DNA from: Pelecanus crispus
Lineage: Eukaryota; Chordata; Aves; Pelecaniformes; Pelecanidae
Length of the DNA stretch: 64,000 bases
Direction of reading: 5' to 3'
NCBI RefSeq assembly: GCF_030463565.1
Contig: NC_134652.1
Span: forward strand, 10,195,897 to 10,259,896
The translations under genes and the position numbers were made by a program. Positions 34,701 through 46,700 of the stretch are shown piece after piece; the first letter of the stretch is position 1, and every line of letters starts with the position of its first letter. The notes under the pieces are model-generated. The model saw only the letters and a program-made list of their open reading frames with translations, did no database searches and was not told the origin of the DNA.

Positions 34701-37700
34701 ATTTAGCAGTCTGCAGGCTTCAAAATGGACAGATTCTGAATTTAGGATTAAAACCTGTGCAACACAAATAAAATCTTGAGACCCTACATGATAACTTCAG
34801 TAGCAGAACACTAAGGAGGAACAGGAGTGACAGGGTTTCAGACCCACCACTTTGCAAACACCTGGGCATAAACCTTTTGAACAAGACGGCAGACGGGACC
34901 AACTCTGGGGCCACTCGGGGACCAACACTGTTGCCTGCGGAAATGTGTCCCCTTAAGTTCCCCCTACAACACTGCAGAGGGTACAGTAATGCGCAGCAAA
35001 TTCTACAGGTTTAAAGCAACATCAGAAATTGAGCAAACTTCTTTTTCTTTCATGGAAGGCAGAACCTAGACCTGGCAGGGCTGGAAAGAGCCAGTCACAC
35101 TAAGCCTGGTCTCACCCGCTGGACTGCATCTTAAGAAAGTTGGTTCCTATTCCTGTAGGAATACTTTGGACAATCACCACATATCTATGCCATAGTTTCC
35201 CCATCTGTAAAATGCAAAAGACAGTATCAAGCTCACTCTGTAAAGCATCAGAAAACCTACAATAACAATGGCTACAGAAGAAAGTCGCCACTACACCTAT
35301 TTTACAAAGTTTACCACCAGCTGGTGGCACCAGCATAAAGAACAAGGATGGGATGATCTCACCTTCACAGATTCTTTCAATGATAAGGTCTTGGTAATGC
35401 TGCAGGTCTTCATAGGAAGAGATGTGGACCAGGTAGTTGGGAGACCCAGCAACCCTCAGCAGCGTGTCCCTCTGTGCGTCCCCAATGATAACCACAAACA
35501 CCAAGACGCCATTGTCCCTCAGCTGCTGAGCTGGGGCAGCTGCATCCTCCATGCCACCTCCGTTTGTAAGCACCACCACTGCCTTGCTGATGCCAGGTCT
35601 TGCTCCTTTCTGCACTGTCATCACGTCACCATAAATATGCAGCAAGGCACTGCCAGCAGAGGCTGAGTCCCCAAGGAAAGGCACCTGGTCAATGGCCACC
35701 TGGTCGATGGCTTGGAGGAGAGCTGAATTGCTTGTGTGGGTGTCCAAAGCGAACACAGTGTGAGCTTTGCTGCCATAGACCACAAGGGCAATTTGGGTGA
35801 CATCCCGGTTGATGCTGAAATGCAAAAAGCTGCTCCTGACAAAGTCCCTCAGCCGCAGAAATTTCTCCATGCCAACTCCAGCCGAGGCATCCACCGCAAA
35901 CACCAAATCAAGAGACTGCACCTGGCAGCCTGGATAAAAGAGTGCAAACATGGTATTTTTCAGAGTATATATGTACTCCTTTCTGACCAAAAAAAAAAAG
36001 CAGGGGGGAAATGGTGGGCAAAATTCATCACTGCTGATCACTGACTGTGAAGGATGATCTATGACCCTTTCACACCAATAAATAAAAACCATCGTAAGAA
36101 GCAGTGATGGAAAGTTAGTTCCTGGATCTGTGACTGACACAGACAAAACAAGGACATTCATCCTTCTGTTCTTCCCTCCTCACCGGTGGAGTTCAGAAGA
36201 CCTCCTTACGGTCTGACAAACTCATCCTGCAATGCCCATATCCCAGTCTTACCTTCAGGATTGTCCACACTGCAGATTCTTCTCTGCAGCTCTGGGATCC
36301 TGTTGAACAGGTCCTGGGGGTCCGAGTAGACAATTGTCTGCTTTGTATTGCCAGTCACCTTGGTCAGCTCTGCTCTCATGAAGCTGCTGCCTATGCCAAT
36401 CAAGAAGAGACCTCGGTCCCTCACGTACTTAGCGGCTTCTGCCACTGGATCCTGAGACTTGGAGTCAGTGAGCAAGACAACCACGCGTGGGAGGTCATCC
36501 TGCACATCTGCAAAGACTGGGGTGCTCCTAAAACCGTGCTGTGCAATGTACTGCAGGGCTCTGCCTGTCAGGGTTCCTCCTCCACTGAAATTCAAAGCGT
36601 CAATGCTCTTCATGAGGCTAAATGCATCCTTGTGTTGGCCCACTTCAATGGGTATCCTGACATCATTATTGTACTGGGCCACCCCCACATTTATTGGTGA
36701 GTCCCGGCCCATCACTGCTTGGAGGAACCTCTTGATGAACGCCTTGTAGCGCAGGAACTCCTCCAGAGTGACCCCCGCCGAGCTGTCCATCAGGAAAAGG
36801 AGATCCACGCTGCACTCGAGGCTCAGCTTTGGTGCTGAAAAGGGAGACAGCAATTTGTCATACGCAGGGCAAAAAGACAAGCACGCCGGGTACCTCAGCT
36901 GCGGCCTGCTGGAAGCCCTGCGGTGTGGAGAAGGGACGTTGCACCCAGTAACCGAAATGGTTTGCCAGACGTGGCGTAAGCTGGAGGACAACTGTGCCAT
37001 GAGTGCACTTTATTTTGGTTGGATGCCACATAAGCCTTTAGAGACAGGAAATATTTATGGGAGGCTGGGGGGATTCCTGGACTTTTGGATGGCAAACTTC
37101 AAATTAGAAATGATGACAACTCTACTTCCTTAGTACTCTGGGGAAAACACTCCGAGTTTCAGTATAACATGGAGAAAGGAGAGTTCAAGCACCAGACTCG
37201 TATCTGTAGCATGCTGAGACACTTTAAAGTGTGAGTCTTTGTTCCGGGGGAAGTAATTACAAAGCATTTTCTGAAGATCAGGACCTTCTTGGGTTTCTTA
37301 CATTGAACCCCCAAAATCAGGAGTCCCTCCTGGGCCCATGTGTCCAGGGAGGGGACCAACAGACATACTTAAGTGTCTCTCCCACTTTCTCTGTTCTTCT
37401 GCTCACATGGCACCTGCATTTAGAAACAAAGGCAGCCGCACCAGGGTGAGACTGTCGGTGTTGGTGCTCTCCATGCCCACAAGGTTTCTGAGCAGCAAGA
37501 CCCAGTCACTGGGCCTGACACAGTCACAACCAGCATGAGAGAAAACTCAGCCTGTCTCCCAGAGAAAAACCTGCAAAGGCTGCAGCCCAGCCCCAGTTGT
37601 CCCTATGCCCACGCAATGGGCACCACAAAGGCAGGACACAGCCGAGAAGGAAGGAGGGAGAGAACAGGTTCACACCTACCGCAGTGCATGTCTCCTCCGT

Positions 37701-40700
37701 ACCCCACCGGGCAGAGGCAGTGGTATTTGTCCAGTCCCTCTGGGACACATGTGCCCCCGTTCTGGCATGGCTGGGAGTCACAAGGGTCTAAACAGGACCA
37801 GGGAAGGGAAAGACAGGGAGTCAGTGGGGAGCCTGCCCCTTCCCATCCTGTGCCAGTGTGAATCATAGAATCATAGAATCATTTAGGTTGGAAAAGACCT
37901 TTAAGATCATCCAGTCCAACCATTAACCTACACTACCAAGTCTATTCTAAGCCAATCAAGGGTAGACTGGACTAAACCATGTCCCAAAGTGCCACATCTA
38001 CCTGTTTTTTGAACACTTCCAGGGTGAGCATCACCACTGGTGGAAAAGGGGTCAAACCTTCATCTGTCTTGCTGCAGAGTCTGAGCTAATGCAGAGCCAC
38101 GTGCACCCTCACTCACCTCTACGGCAATTTCATTTTGGGATGGCTCTACAACAGGCAGCAGTGACGAGAACAAACCAGACTGTGACCTCACTTGATTTGT
38201 TTTGGAATAACACCAATGAAGTTACGTTCATGTAAATACAGAATTGCTGAAGTTCATGCAGCCCTTCCAGATTTACACCAGCAATGAAGGGATCAGAGTC
38301 TGGCCTGCTGCTTGGACAATGCTGTACTGACAAAGAAAATAAAGCCACTGTCATCTGAACCAGCAAAAGGATGGGGTTAAGGGTAGAACTTAAGGACCAT
38401 AGCTATTTCCACAGTCACAGAAACTGGCTGGCAATCAGCAAGAGTCAGGTTCCCTGCTAAACTGATGATGTTCATGGTACCAAGTGAATGAGTGGAGGCA
38501 TCTCACTGCATAACCCCCTAGCTGGAGAGCAGCAGTGACTCCCCACAGGCGTTGGGAAGCAGTGCGAGCCTCTACCCCAGGAACACGAGCAGATGAGGAT
38601 TAACTGGCTCCTCAAGTGGAAGGAGAAATGACAGGGAGGTATTTTAATCCAAAAGAATTCTGTCATAGATACCCATGAGACAAAAAATGGGGACATAATA
38701 GCAACTTCTTGCAAAAGATCACAATTTCTCACTCGGAACAAAATTTTTAGACTTAAGAGTAAAAACCCATCTTTTCATTCTTTAGTTATTACCTTTCCTG
38801 CTTTGTAAATAAGATTTTTTAAAAGGCTAATTCCTACCTGGACATACAGTTCGGAAGCATCTGGATGGGTGTTTTATCGAGACTCTCTTCCATCTGAAAC
38901 AGGAAGAATAAAACCTAACATGAATTTAAAGATTAATGAGGTATCTTCAAGGTTGACCTTACTGTGTTTTAAATGGAACAAATTTTCTTTTGAAAACATA
39001 ATTTTTCAAAACAAGTATTTCAAAAGAAAATGTCCATTCTGAGTGGGGTGGCAAAAGAAAAAACATAATTTCATCAAATCTTCTCTTTTGTTTTTGAATC
39101 CTACTTTAACGTTTTACATTTAAAGATTATGGATGTATTTTTAAAGCTCCAAATGATTTTTTTTTAGTTGCTACAGAAGAGATGTTAAACTTCTTGCTCT
39201 AAATTAGAATGAAAAGAAAATTTTACAGCAGTGAGAATTTCTTATTCAATATTAATTCTAGTATCTAACTTATCCAGCTGTAACAACTAGTGGACAAGCA
39301 AGGTTTAGACCGGGAAGAAATCCTCAGTCCTCAGCTGTGCCTCCCAGTGGGATTTTTCAACTTCCTCTGTCATCTCTCTGCCCTAAGGCAATATGAAAAA
39401 AACACCCCACCCTAGAGCAGGAGTGTATATTTGTCACATGTAAGAAGATGGCTAACATTGGTTCCTGACAATGAGATTATTTCTTCTTTAAACTTTCATC
39501 CCTATTAATCGGTTTTCTATTTGTCCAATATCTGCAGCTTCATCATGCCACTAGTCTTCCAGTGCTCTGCATTAGGGCTGCTCAAACTCGCGGCAATTGT
39601 GGCCAAAACCATCACTTTTGGGATGCCGTAAGCAAGCCATGAGCTGCTCTGCTTTCCCATGTTAGCTCCAAGGTACAAGTATCTGGAAACGCTCACAGCC
39701 ATTAGCACATGTCTGAAATTGTCCCTACAATCATCCTCCAGCAAATCTATGTAGCAGGCCATCAATGCACAGCACAGATCTGGGGTGATTTTCAAACATT
39801 AATCTGACTGCCTGGTATTAAAACAAACACGTGAAACACCTCTTCAAAGGAAAAAAAAAAAAAAGCCCCCACCAATTTCTGTACAACACCACTTTCACTC
39901 AGCTGTTTTTATCAGCAAGGAGAGCATGAAGCTGCCTTTCCCTTCACAGCTCACTTTTAAAGCATTTCTCCTGCTGTACTGACTGCAGTGACAATATTAT
40001 TTGAAGGACCTGACATGCTTTGTTTGTTTTCAGCTCCAGCCTCCTCTCTCTGGGCAAGAGGACATTTCCCTCACGCAGCTCACTGCCACCGACCTGACAA
40101 TGCAGCCCTTTGCGTGCATCCTGGTTTTGGCACTGTCGCACTATGACTGGGGAGTATTTTCTGCCAGTGACTGACGCTCTCCATAGGAAAGTCCTTCCCA
40201 AGCCCCCCAGGGCAGCCAAGCAAAGGAAAAGGGGCTTCTCTGAAAGGAAGAAAGCCTGAGTGGATGAAAACAGACCTAGTGCCAACACAGGGAGCCAGAC
40301 CTAGAAACCCTCTGCAGCACAGAGTCAGTACAGAGGTGCAAACTTCAAAGCATCTCAGTTCAACAGGTAGGAAACTAATCCCAATTCCATTTATAATATT
40401 TATGGTGCTCTTGGGCTAATTATCTTCTGCTTCTTTGTCTCAGCTCCTCCTCTTACCTTCTCAGATCAGCCAATGGTCAGAGCAGGGAGAGCCTCTTCCT
40501 AGGTCTAGAGACCATGTTTGCATCAGTCTTCTGAGGGATCTTCATCCCAGTAAAGAGTCAAGGTCAGATAAAAGCTCATTACCGTATCTCTCATCTTCTC
40601 TCAGCCCCGCTCACTTTTAGAGATGTGGGTGTCCAACTCACCTGTAGAAAGGGCACAGCGATGGTCGCACTGCATTTGGCTGCTTTGAGCCTTTCCAACA

Positions 40701-43700
40701 CACATAGTTTCCAGCCAGCTCTTTCACAGTCTCCAGGGTCCTGCGTTCACAAGGGTGGGATTCAACTTTGCAGCCTGTAGCAAAGAACAAACGTAAACTA
40801 GGATCAGTTGCCTGAAAATACAAAGGCCGTATGGGAGTGGTGCACCATTTTGAAATGGGTTAGTCTTCCTCATCTACCTGCCAACAGCAGACCAGGCAGT
40901 GCTTCAAAGAGCCTCCATGAGACACCAGAAGAGAAATTCTCTGTCGACAAGCTTACCAGCCTACCCCACTTTCTGGAGTACTCACTATTCAGCTTCCTTT
41001 GCTTTGCCATAAAACTCGCACTGCTGAGTTCAGGGTTCAATGACAATTTTTCAGGCCCTCTGGTGCTTTCATCATTCATGTATTTGATTTTCTTCTACTT
41101 CTGGACCACTCTGGTTCCGTCTTTTCTATCTCTTCTGAGCCCCTGGTGGCCTCCCCTTAACACACAGGCCAGTCCATTAGAAGATTTCACACAACTGTGT
41201 TTATCCCTCTATCCTCCATGACATGAGCAAGGACCAATATTCCTATTTCCAGAGGTGAACCAACACACAGAAAGATTTAGGATCCTGCAGCTTGCAAGCA
41301 TTTGGAGAGGTAGCTGGCAAGCATGCCATCCAGTTTGGGCACCAGAAGCAGGTTACCTCGAAATGCAACACCTGCTAATTCCCCTGTAGGCTTTCTGATA
41401 CTGCCTCATCTTTCTCACTCAGTGACAAGGGCCAAGCTCAAAACATGGGCACGAAGGAGGAGCCAGGACAGGGGTTACCTGGAGCAGTGGCGCTGCAGAC
41501 GGAGCCGGTGAGGGTGCTGTACAGGCCGTTAGCAGCATCGTCGGCATTTCCAGCAAAGAGCACGTGCTGCTCGGTGGGCTCACTAGCCAGCACATGCAGC
41601 TCCTCCCACCTGCCAAGCAAGGTGGGGTTCAACCACTTGTGTAACAAAACCCTCAGTCATCCCCAAAGAACTGAGCACCAAAACAAACCCTGTGCGGCAA
41701 ATAGCTGATGCAGAACCATGCCACCCTTCAAACAGTTTTCAAGATCCTGGTGTGTTTAGTCTCAGGCAGGAGCATAGCAGTGGAAGAGCTTTCTTCACCA
41801 ACTGTGGTCCTCCTTCTACACCAGCCACCAAATTAGTGTTTCCTCCATACCTATGCTACCCTACAAATTCCCCTTGTCTCTTTCCAAAACTCATATCTAG
41901 CACAAGACCATCCCTCACTCACTAGGACTTGCCATTTGGCAAGCTGGGCCTCCATTTCCAACTCTGTGGAAAGTTTCCTACCTTGGAAACTTGATTCCTA
42001 CTGCAAAAACCGTGACATGTCTCTCTCTCATCTGCATTGCAGGCATTGCAGTGCTGCCCTGAGACTTTCCATCCGAAATGATGATCACGACTTCAGGGAC
42101 ACTCGAGTTTCTGCCACCAGGGAATCCCTTGCGGAGAATGTACTTCAGAGCCCGACCTGTCTCTGTGCTCCCACCTCTAGAAAGAAGGAAGATAAAATTG
42201 AAAAAACCAGAAATCAAAGCTCTTTTCTTGATACTGAATTTACCACTTGATTTCCAAATTTCCACCCTCTGGTAGTGGGGAAATTAGCATATTTCTGCCT
42301 GTTGCCACAGAACACATCCACAGAGATGTCTAAGCCTGCCACTCTTGTCATCTTCCTACCCATAGGTCCCACCTTCCCACCCTGACCTCCCTCCTCTCCA
42401 ACCCAGAGTAGTCTCCAGAAGACTTTTAACACACAGCAGAGCATTCCTGCAATCGGAGGAGGAACCAGAGCTCTTGAATATTTGAGTTTTATTTCCAGCT
42501 TCAACAAATGGCTTAACTACTTCTGTTTTTTCCATCTGAATATTGCAGTCGCTTCTTTAAGAGTTGTGCGGAAAAGCTGTTTTACGACAACCTCTTGCAT
42601 TCCAGTCAGAAACACAGTATAATCGGGCAAAATGAATGAAGACTAGCATCTCAAAGTGTTTTCCTTTCTCTTGATGCATAAATGTGCTATAAATTCTTGC
42701 CACGTATCTTCCCTTTCCCTCCATGGGACCTTCTGCCACTCTTGGACCAAGAGCTAAGGCAGGGAGGTATGTGTCCCAGCTTGTAACCGAGGGCCTGCAG
42801 TCCAGCAGGGTGCAGAGTCCTTGCCTTTTTCTCCCTGGTTGATCTGCAGGTTCATTTGATTTTCTACAAAAATTCGTTTGTCCATCCTGTAGTAAAGCTT
42901 CTGAAAATACAAATGCCAAAAGCTTCTTAGCGTATCCCTGGAAACTCAGGACTGAACACAAGGCACGCTTTTTTCAGGGCTTCACCAGTACCTTTTACAC
43001 TAGGAAAGTAAACATTAAGAAAAGCCACTTGATGCTCCAGTTGTCTAAACCCATGCTAAACTCAAATAAAGGCAATACCCTCATCCGCTAGGTTGCTTGC
43101 CAGCAGTGCTGGTATGACAGGGAAGGTGCACCAGCCACTGACATTCCCACAAGCTGTACCCCGCACTTCTTGTTTTGGAGACGGGAGCCAGCTACCTCAA
43201 TATTTTGACAGCCCTTGAATTCTGCCCTAGAGAAGGAAACATTTCTGAGGTAGAAAGCAATTAGTTCAATATTCAGCAATCCTCCCAGTAGCAAAGTACT
43301 AAATCCACACAAGGACTTGGATGCCAAGGGGGGCACATTCCAGTGGTGACATAAATCAGCAGGTAAAATGGGCTGCTGCTAAGCATTAGGGAATGGCAGA
43401 CATCAAGCCTTGCAGCTATGCAATAACTCCCAAGCAAAAGCAAACTTGAATGCAATTTTAGTAGAAAATAAGCTACAGCTTGCCAGAGAACAGCTTCAAA
43501 GATGCTTTAGAAATCCTGAGACTCATTTCTTGTGAGATTATTAAAGAATGAGATTTGCTGACTGCTGGATGCCTCCTTCACCTAAGAACCTGACTGCCCT
43601 GCTGAGCCCATAGATACTGGAGCTGTCTGCTTGAGAGGTACGGTGCACATCAGCACAAAGCCTGGGAAGGGAAAAGAGAGGTCCCTCTGGCACCCAAGAG

Positions 43701-46700
43701 AAGAGCCGCTTGTGGCAGGCCCACAGGGTTATGGCCAGTGTCTGCACAGCACTAGGATCTCTTTGGTTATGGCACACTGGATGTGAACTGGGAAGGAGCC
43801 CCTCATTGCAGAGGGTGCCAAAAATAAAGCACAAGGGAATAAAAAATGGGAGTGCTATACTTATACAGAGGTCTACGAGGGGAAGGACAAGGTGTGGCTT
43901 TTTTTAGGGGCTACACATTTACTCTAGTTGTTATTCCTTGCTAGTGAGCTCCGTGGGGCAGGGACTGTCCCCCTCTGCTTTCAAGACTTAACTTTAAATG
44001 ACTGTTAGAGATGCCTACTCAAGACTGGGCTCCATGTTCTATGTACCATGAAATGTCATCGAAATTGCATATAAAATGACCACCTCTGTCAGGCTGAGGC
44101 AGGAACGGTTACATTGTGAACCAAACACTGAAGTTTTATTTAAGTAAAAGCCATGGATAACATTAACAGAGACCTTGGAGAGGAGGTAGGAGATGGTCTC
44201 ACCTTTGTCTTGCAGGGTGAGGTTTGGTGGACTGTGCAGCTGGATCAGCCCCAGCTGCCCCAACTCCCTATCCCACACGCAGAGACTTAGGCTACCCAGA
44301 CAGCCCAACCCCTGCTGCTGGCCACCTGACACAACCAACTCAAGCCTCACGTTAGCCACCTACATTCCCCACCCATTCATCACGAGGCTAAGACCTTGCT
44401 ACAACACAACACACTGGGCAAAAGCCTTTCATCCCCTGCAAAAATGGAGGGTAAGCTGCACTGCAAGTTCTTCAGCTCGTTACCAGCTTTGATTCCTGTG
44501 AACAGCACATTAACTCTTTTTGTTGTTGGAGGGCTAGACATTTGCCCATCTCAAAGGGGTAAATACTGTATGGACATGAGTCTCCCTCTTCCTTTTTTGG
44601 TAGTTCTCCATCTGCACAACATGAGAGGTCTGTAATGTACTGAGCCCGACCAGACATTTGATACCAGAGAGCACCCAGCTCACTGGGAACATGCTCCAGA
44701 CCTGTTGATAATTAAGCCACTAGATCAGAGGAGACATTTCCAGCTGTCTTCTAATTCTGTCCTAGAAGCTGTGCTATAAACCACTTCCTATGATTGCTTT
44801 TTAGGGTTGCTTTTATTGCCATCCAGAGCAACCAAGGGGAACCAAACCACAACTGATACTCCTTTCTTGGAGGCATCATGTTCTCCTTGATACAAACACA
44901 CCCCATTTGCTTTCTGAACATCCCTCCTGTGCTTTAGCACCCGATTTTCTTATTCTAGAAAAGCATTTGATCATGCCCAAGTTCATTCTTTTCTGTCTAC
45001 TCTCTAGTTTGCACAGAAACTTCCTAATTCAGTACCTGCCAGGCAGGCCCTTTCGCTTTGAACTTCTTTCTTTAGCTACTTCCTCCTCTGCACTCCACCA
45101 TTTCAAAGCATACTCAATGACCGTGTGTTCACAGCATGTCCAAATCTGCCTTTTCCTGACCAGATGTCAGTAGCTGTCAGATGCTTCAGTGAGAAGTGCA
45201 GTGCATGAAGGAAAATATATTGTGCGTAGTCAGGTTGATGACTAAATCTTGATGGACTCAGTAAGCTGTGCCCATGTGAGCCCTGAAGATTAGAAACAGT
45301 TAATAGAGAGTCTCTGCACCAAAGCTCATTAAATTTGGTTTCTTATTGATTTGCACTTGGAGGTTCACTGGGTTTTGACATAGTGGATGTGTGTTTAAGG
45401 CATTACTCCAGCAAGGATTTTCTGAAGCCGGAGGAGATGTGGACTTTACCTGCTGCCTTTCCTCAAAAACAGCATTATGAAGGTTTCTTTCCTGTAACCA
45501 GCCATGGACTTGTATGAAAGAAATTGGTAAGAAATTTAGCTTTGGAGATCACCACCAAATTTGGTTGGAATTAGCCAATGAACTCAAAAGCTATTTGGAC
45601 GAGATTCACAGAGAGAGACGGGCAGTCTCCAAATAAATCAGAAAAGCTTTACTTGAGTCTGGTGCTGCCTCCTTCCAAGTGCTCTCAGCTCCACGCCCGG
45701 AGCACAGGTCCAAAGTCAGAAAACACCTTGCTGCCCAAAGGCTCATCAGAAGCACAGCAAGGAGCCTCTGAACCGAGACATCAAACACCCTGTTTTTTCG
45801 GAAGCCAACTGGAATCTATCCGTAACTATTTTATTTACTTTGAAATGTCAGCTTTCCATTTAAACTAGATGAAACAGCCGAGCACAAAAGTAATTATTTC
45901 TGTTCGATCTGTCAGCATCCATGTGTCGTCATCAAGGAATTTCAGTGCCAGACACCAAACAGTGCTTCACCTTCTCTGCTCTTACAGACTTCTAAGTAAC
46001 AGCCAAAGAGGACGAGTGTATCTTGTTTTCTGGTAAGTTTTTCCTGTAACATTACACGAGATGTTTTCTTGATTTGATAGCAGTAAAACAAAACCCAGAC
46101 AATTGATCTTGCTAGCAAAAGTCAAATGTGATCACGTTTGCTTGCAATACGTACATCATGCGGAGAGCAGTAGACATCCAAGAGAAGTGCTAAACTAATC
46201 TTTAGCCCTAATGCAGATCAACTAAAGAAAGAGCAGACACCCGCAGGCCATACCAGTACCTTATCTATCATCAAAACAAGTGTTATTTTGGGGTGGTTGT
46301 CAGGTCCTTTGTAGATCTAAATGTATTTCTCAGAGATGAAAAGTTTGGATTTTGAGAGGCTCTAAGGAGAATGTTTCTTTGGGCTTCTGGCTCCATTTCC
46401 TGAGGTTGTGGGAAGACATCCAAATCTTAACATTCATGAAGAAAAAAGGTTTCTGTCTGAAAACCTGATCCTCTTGAATTCAGCAGACACACATGCGCAG
46501 ATATCTAGGGACCAGCAATTCATCACTACCTCGTAGGACAAAGGAAATTGTAACCACCAAAAAATGAAGATGCACACTGTCCTGCCTCTGCTCAGCCTTG
46601 CGGGAATGCCACACTGGCTTTTCCCTGGAAGGAAGTAACCCACTGCCTGGCCTAAATGGCCAGAAAAAACAGCTAGGAGGGTCATGGGAAACTCCCCTAT

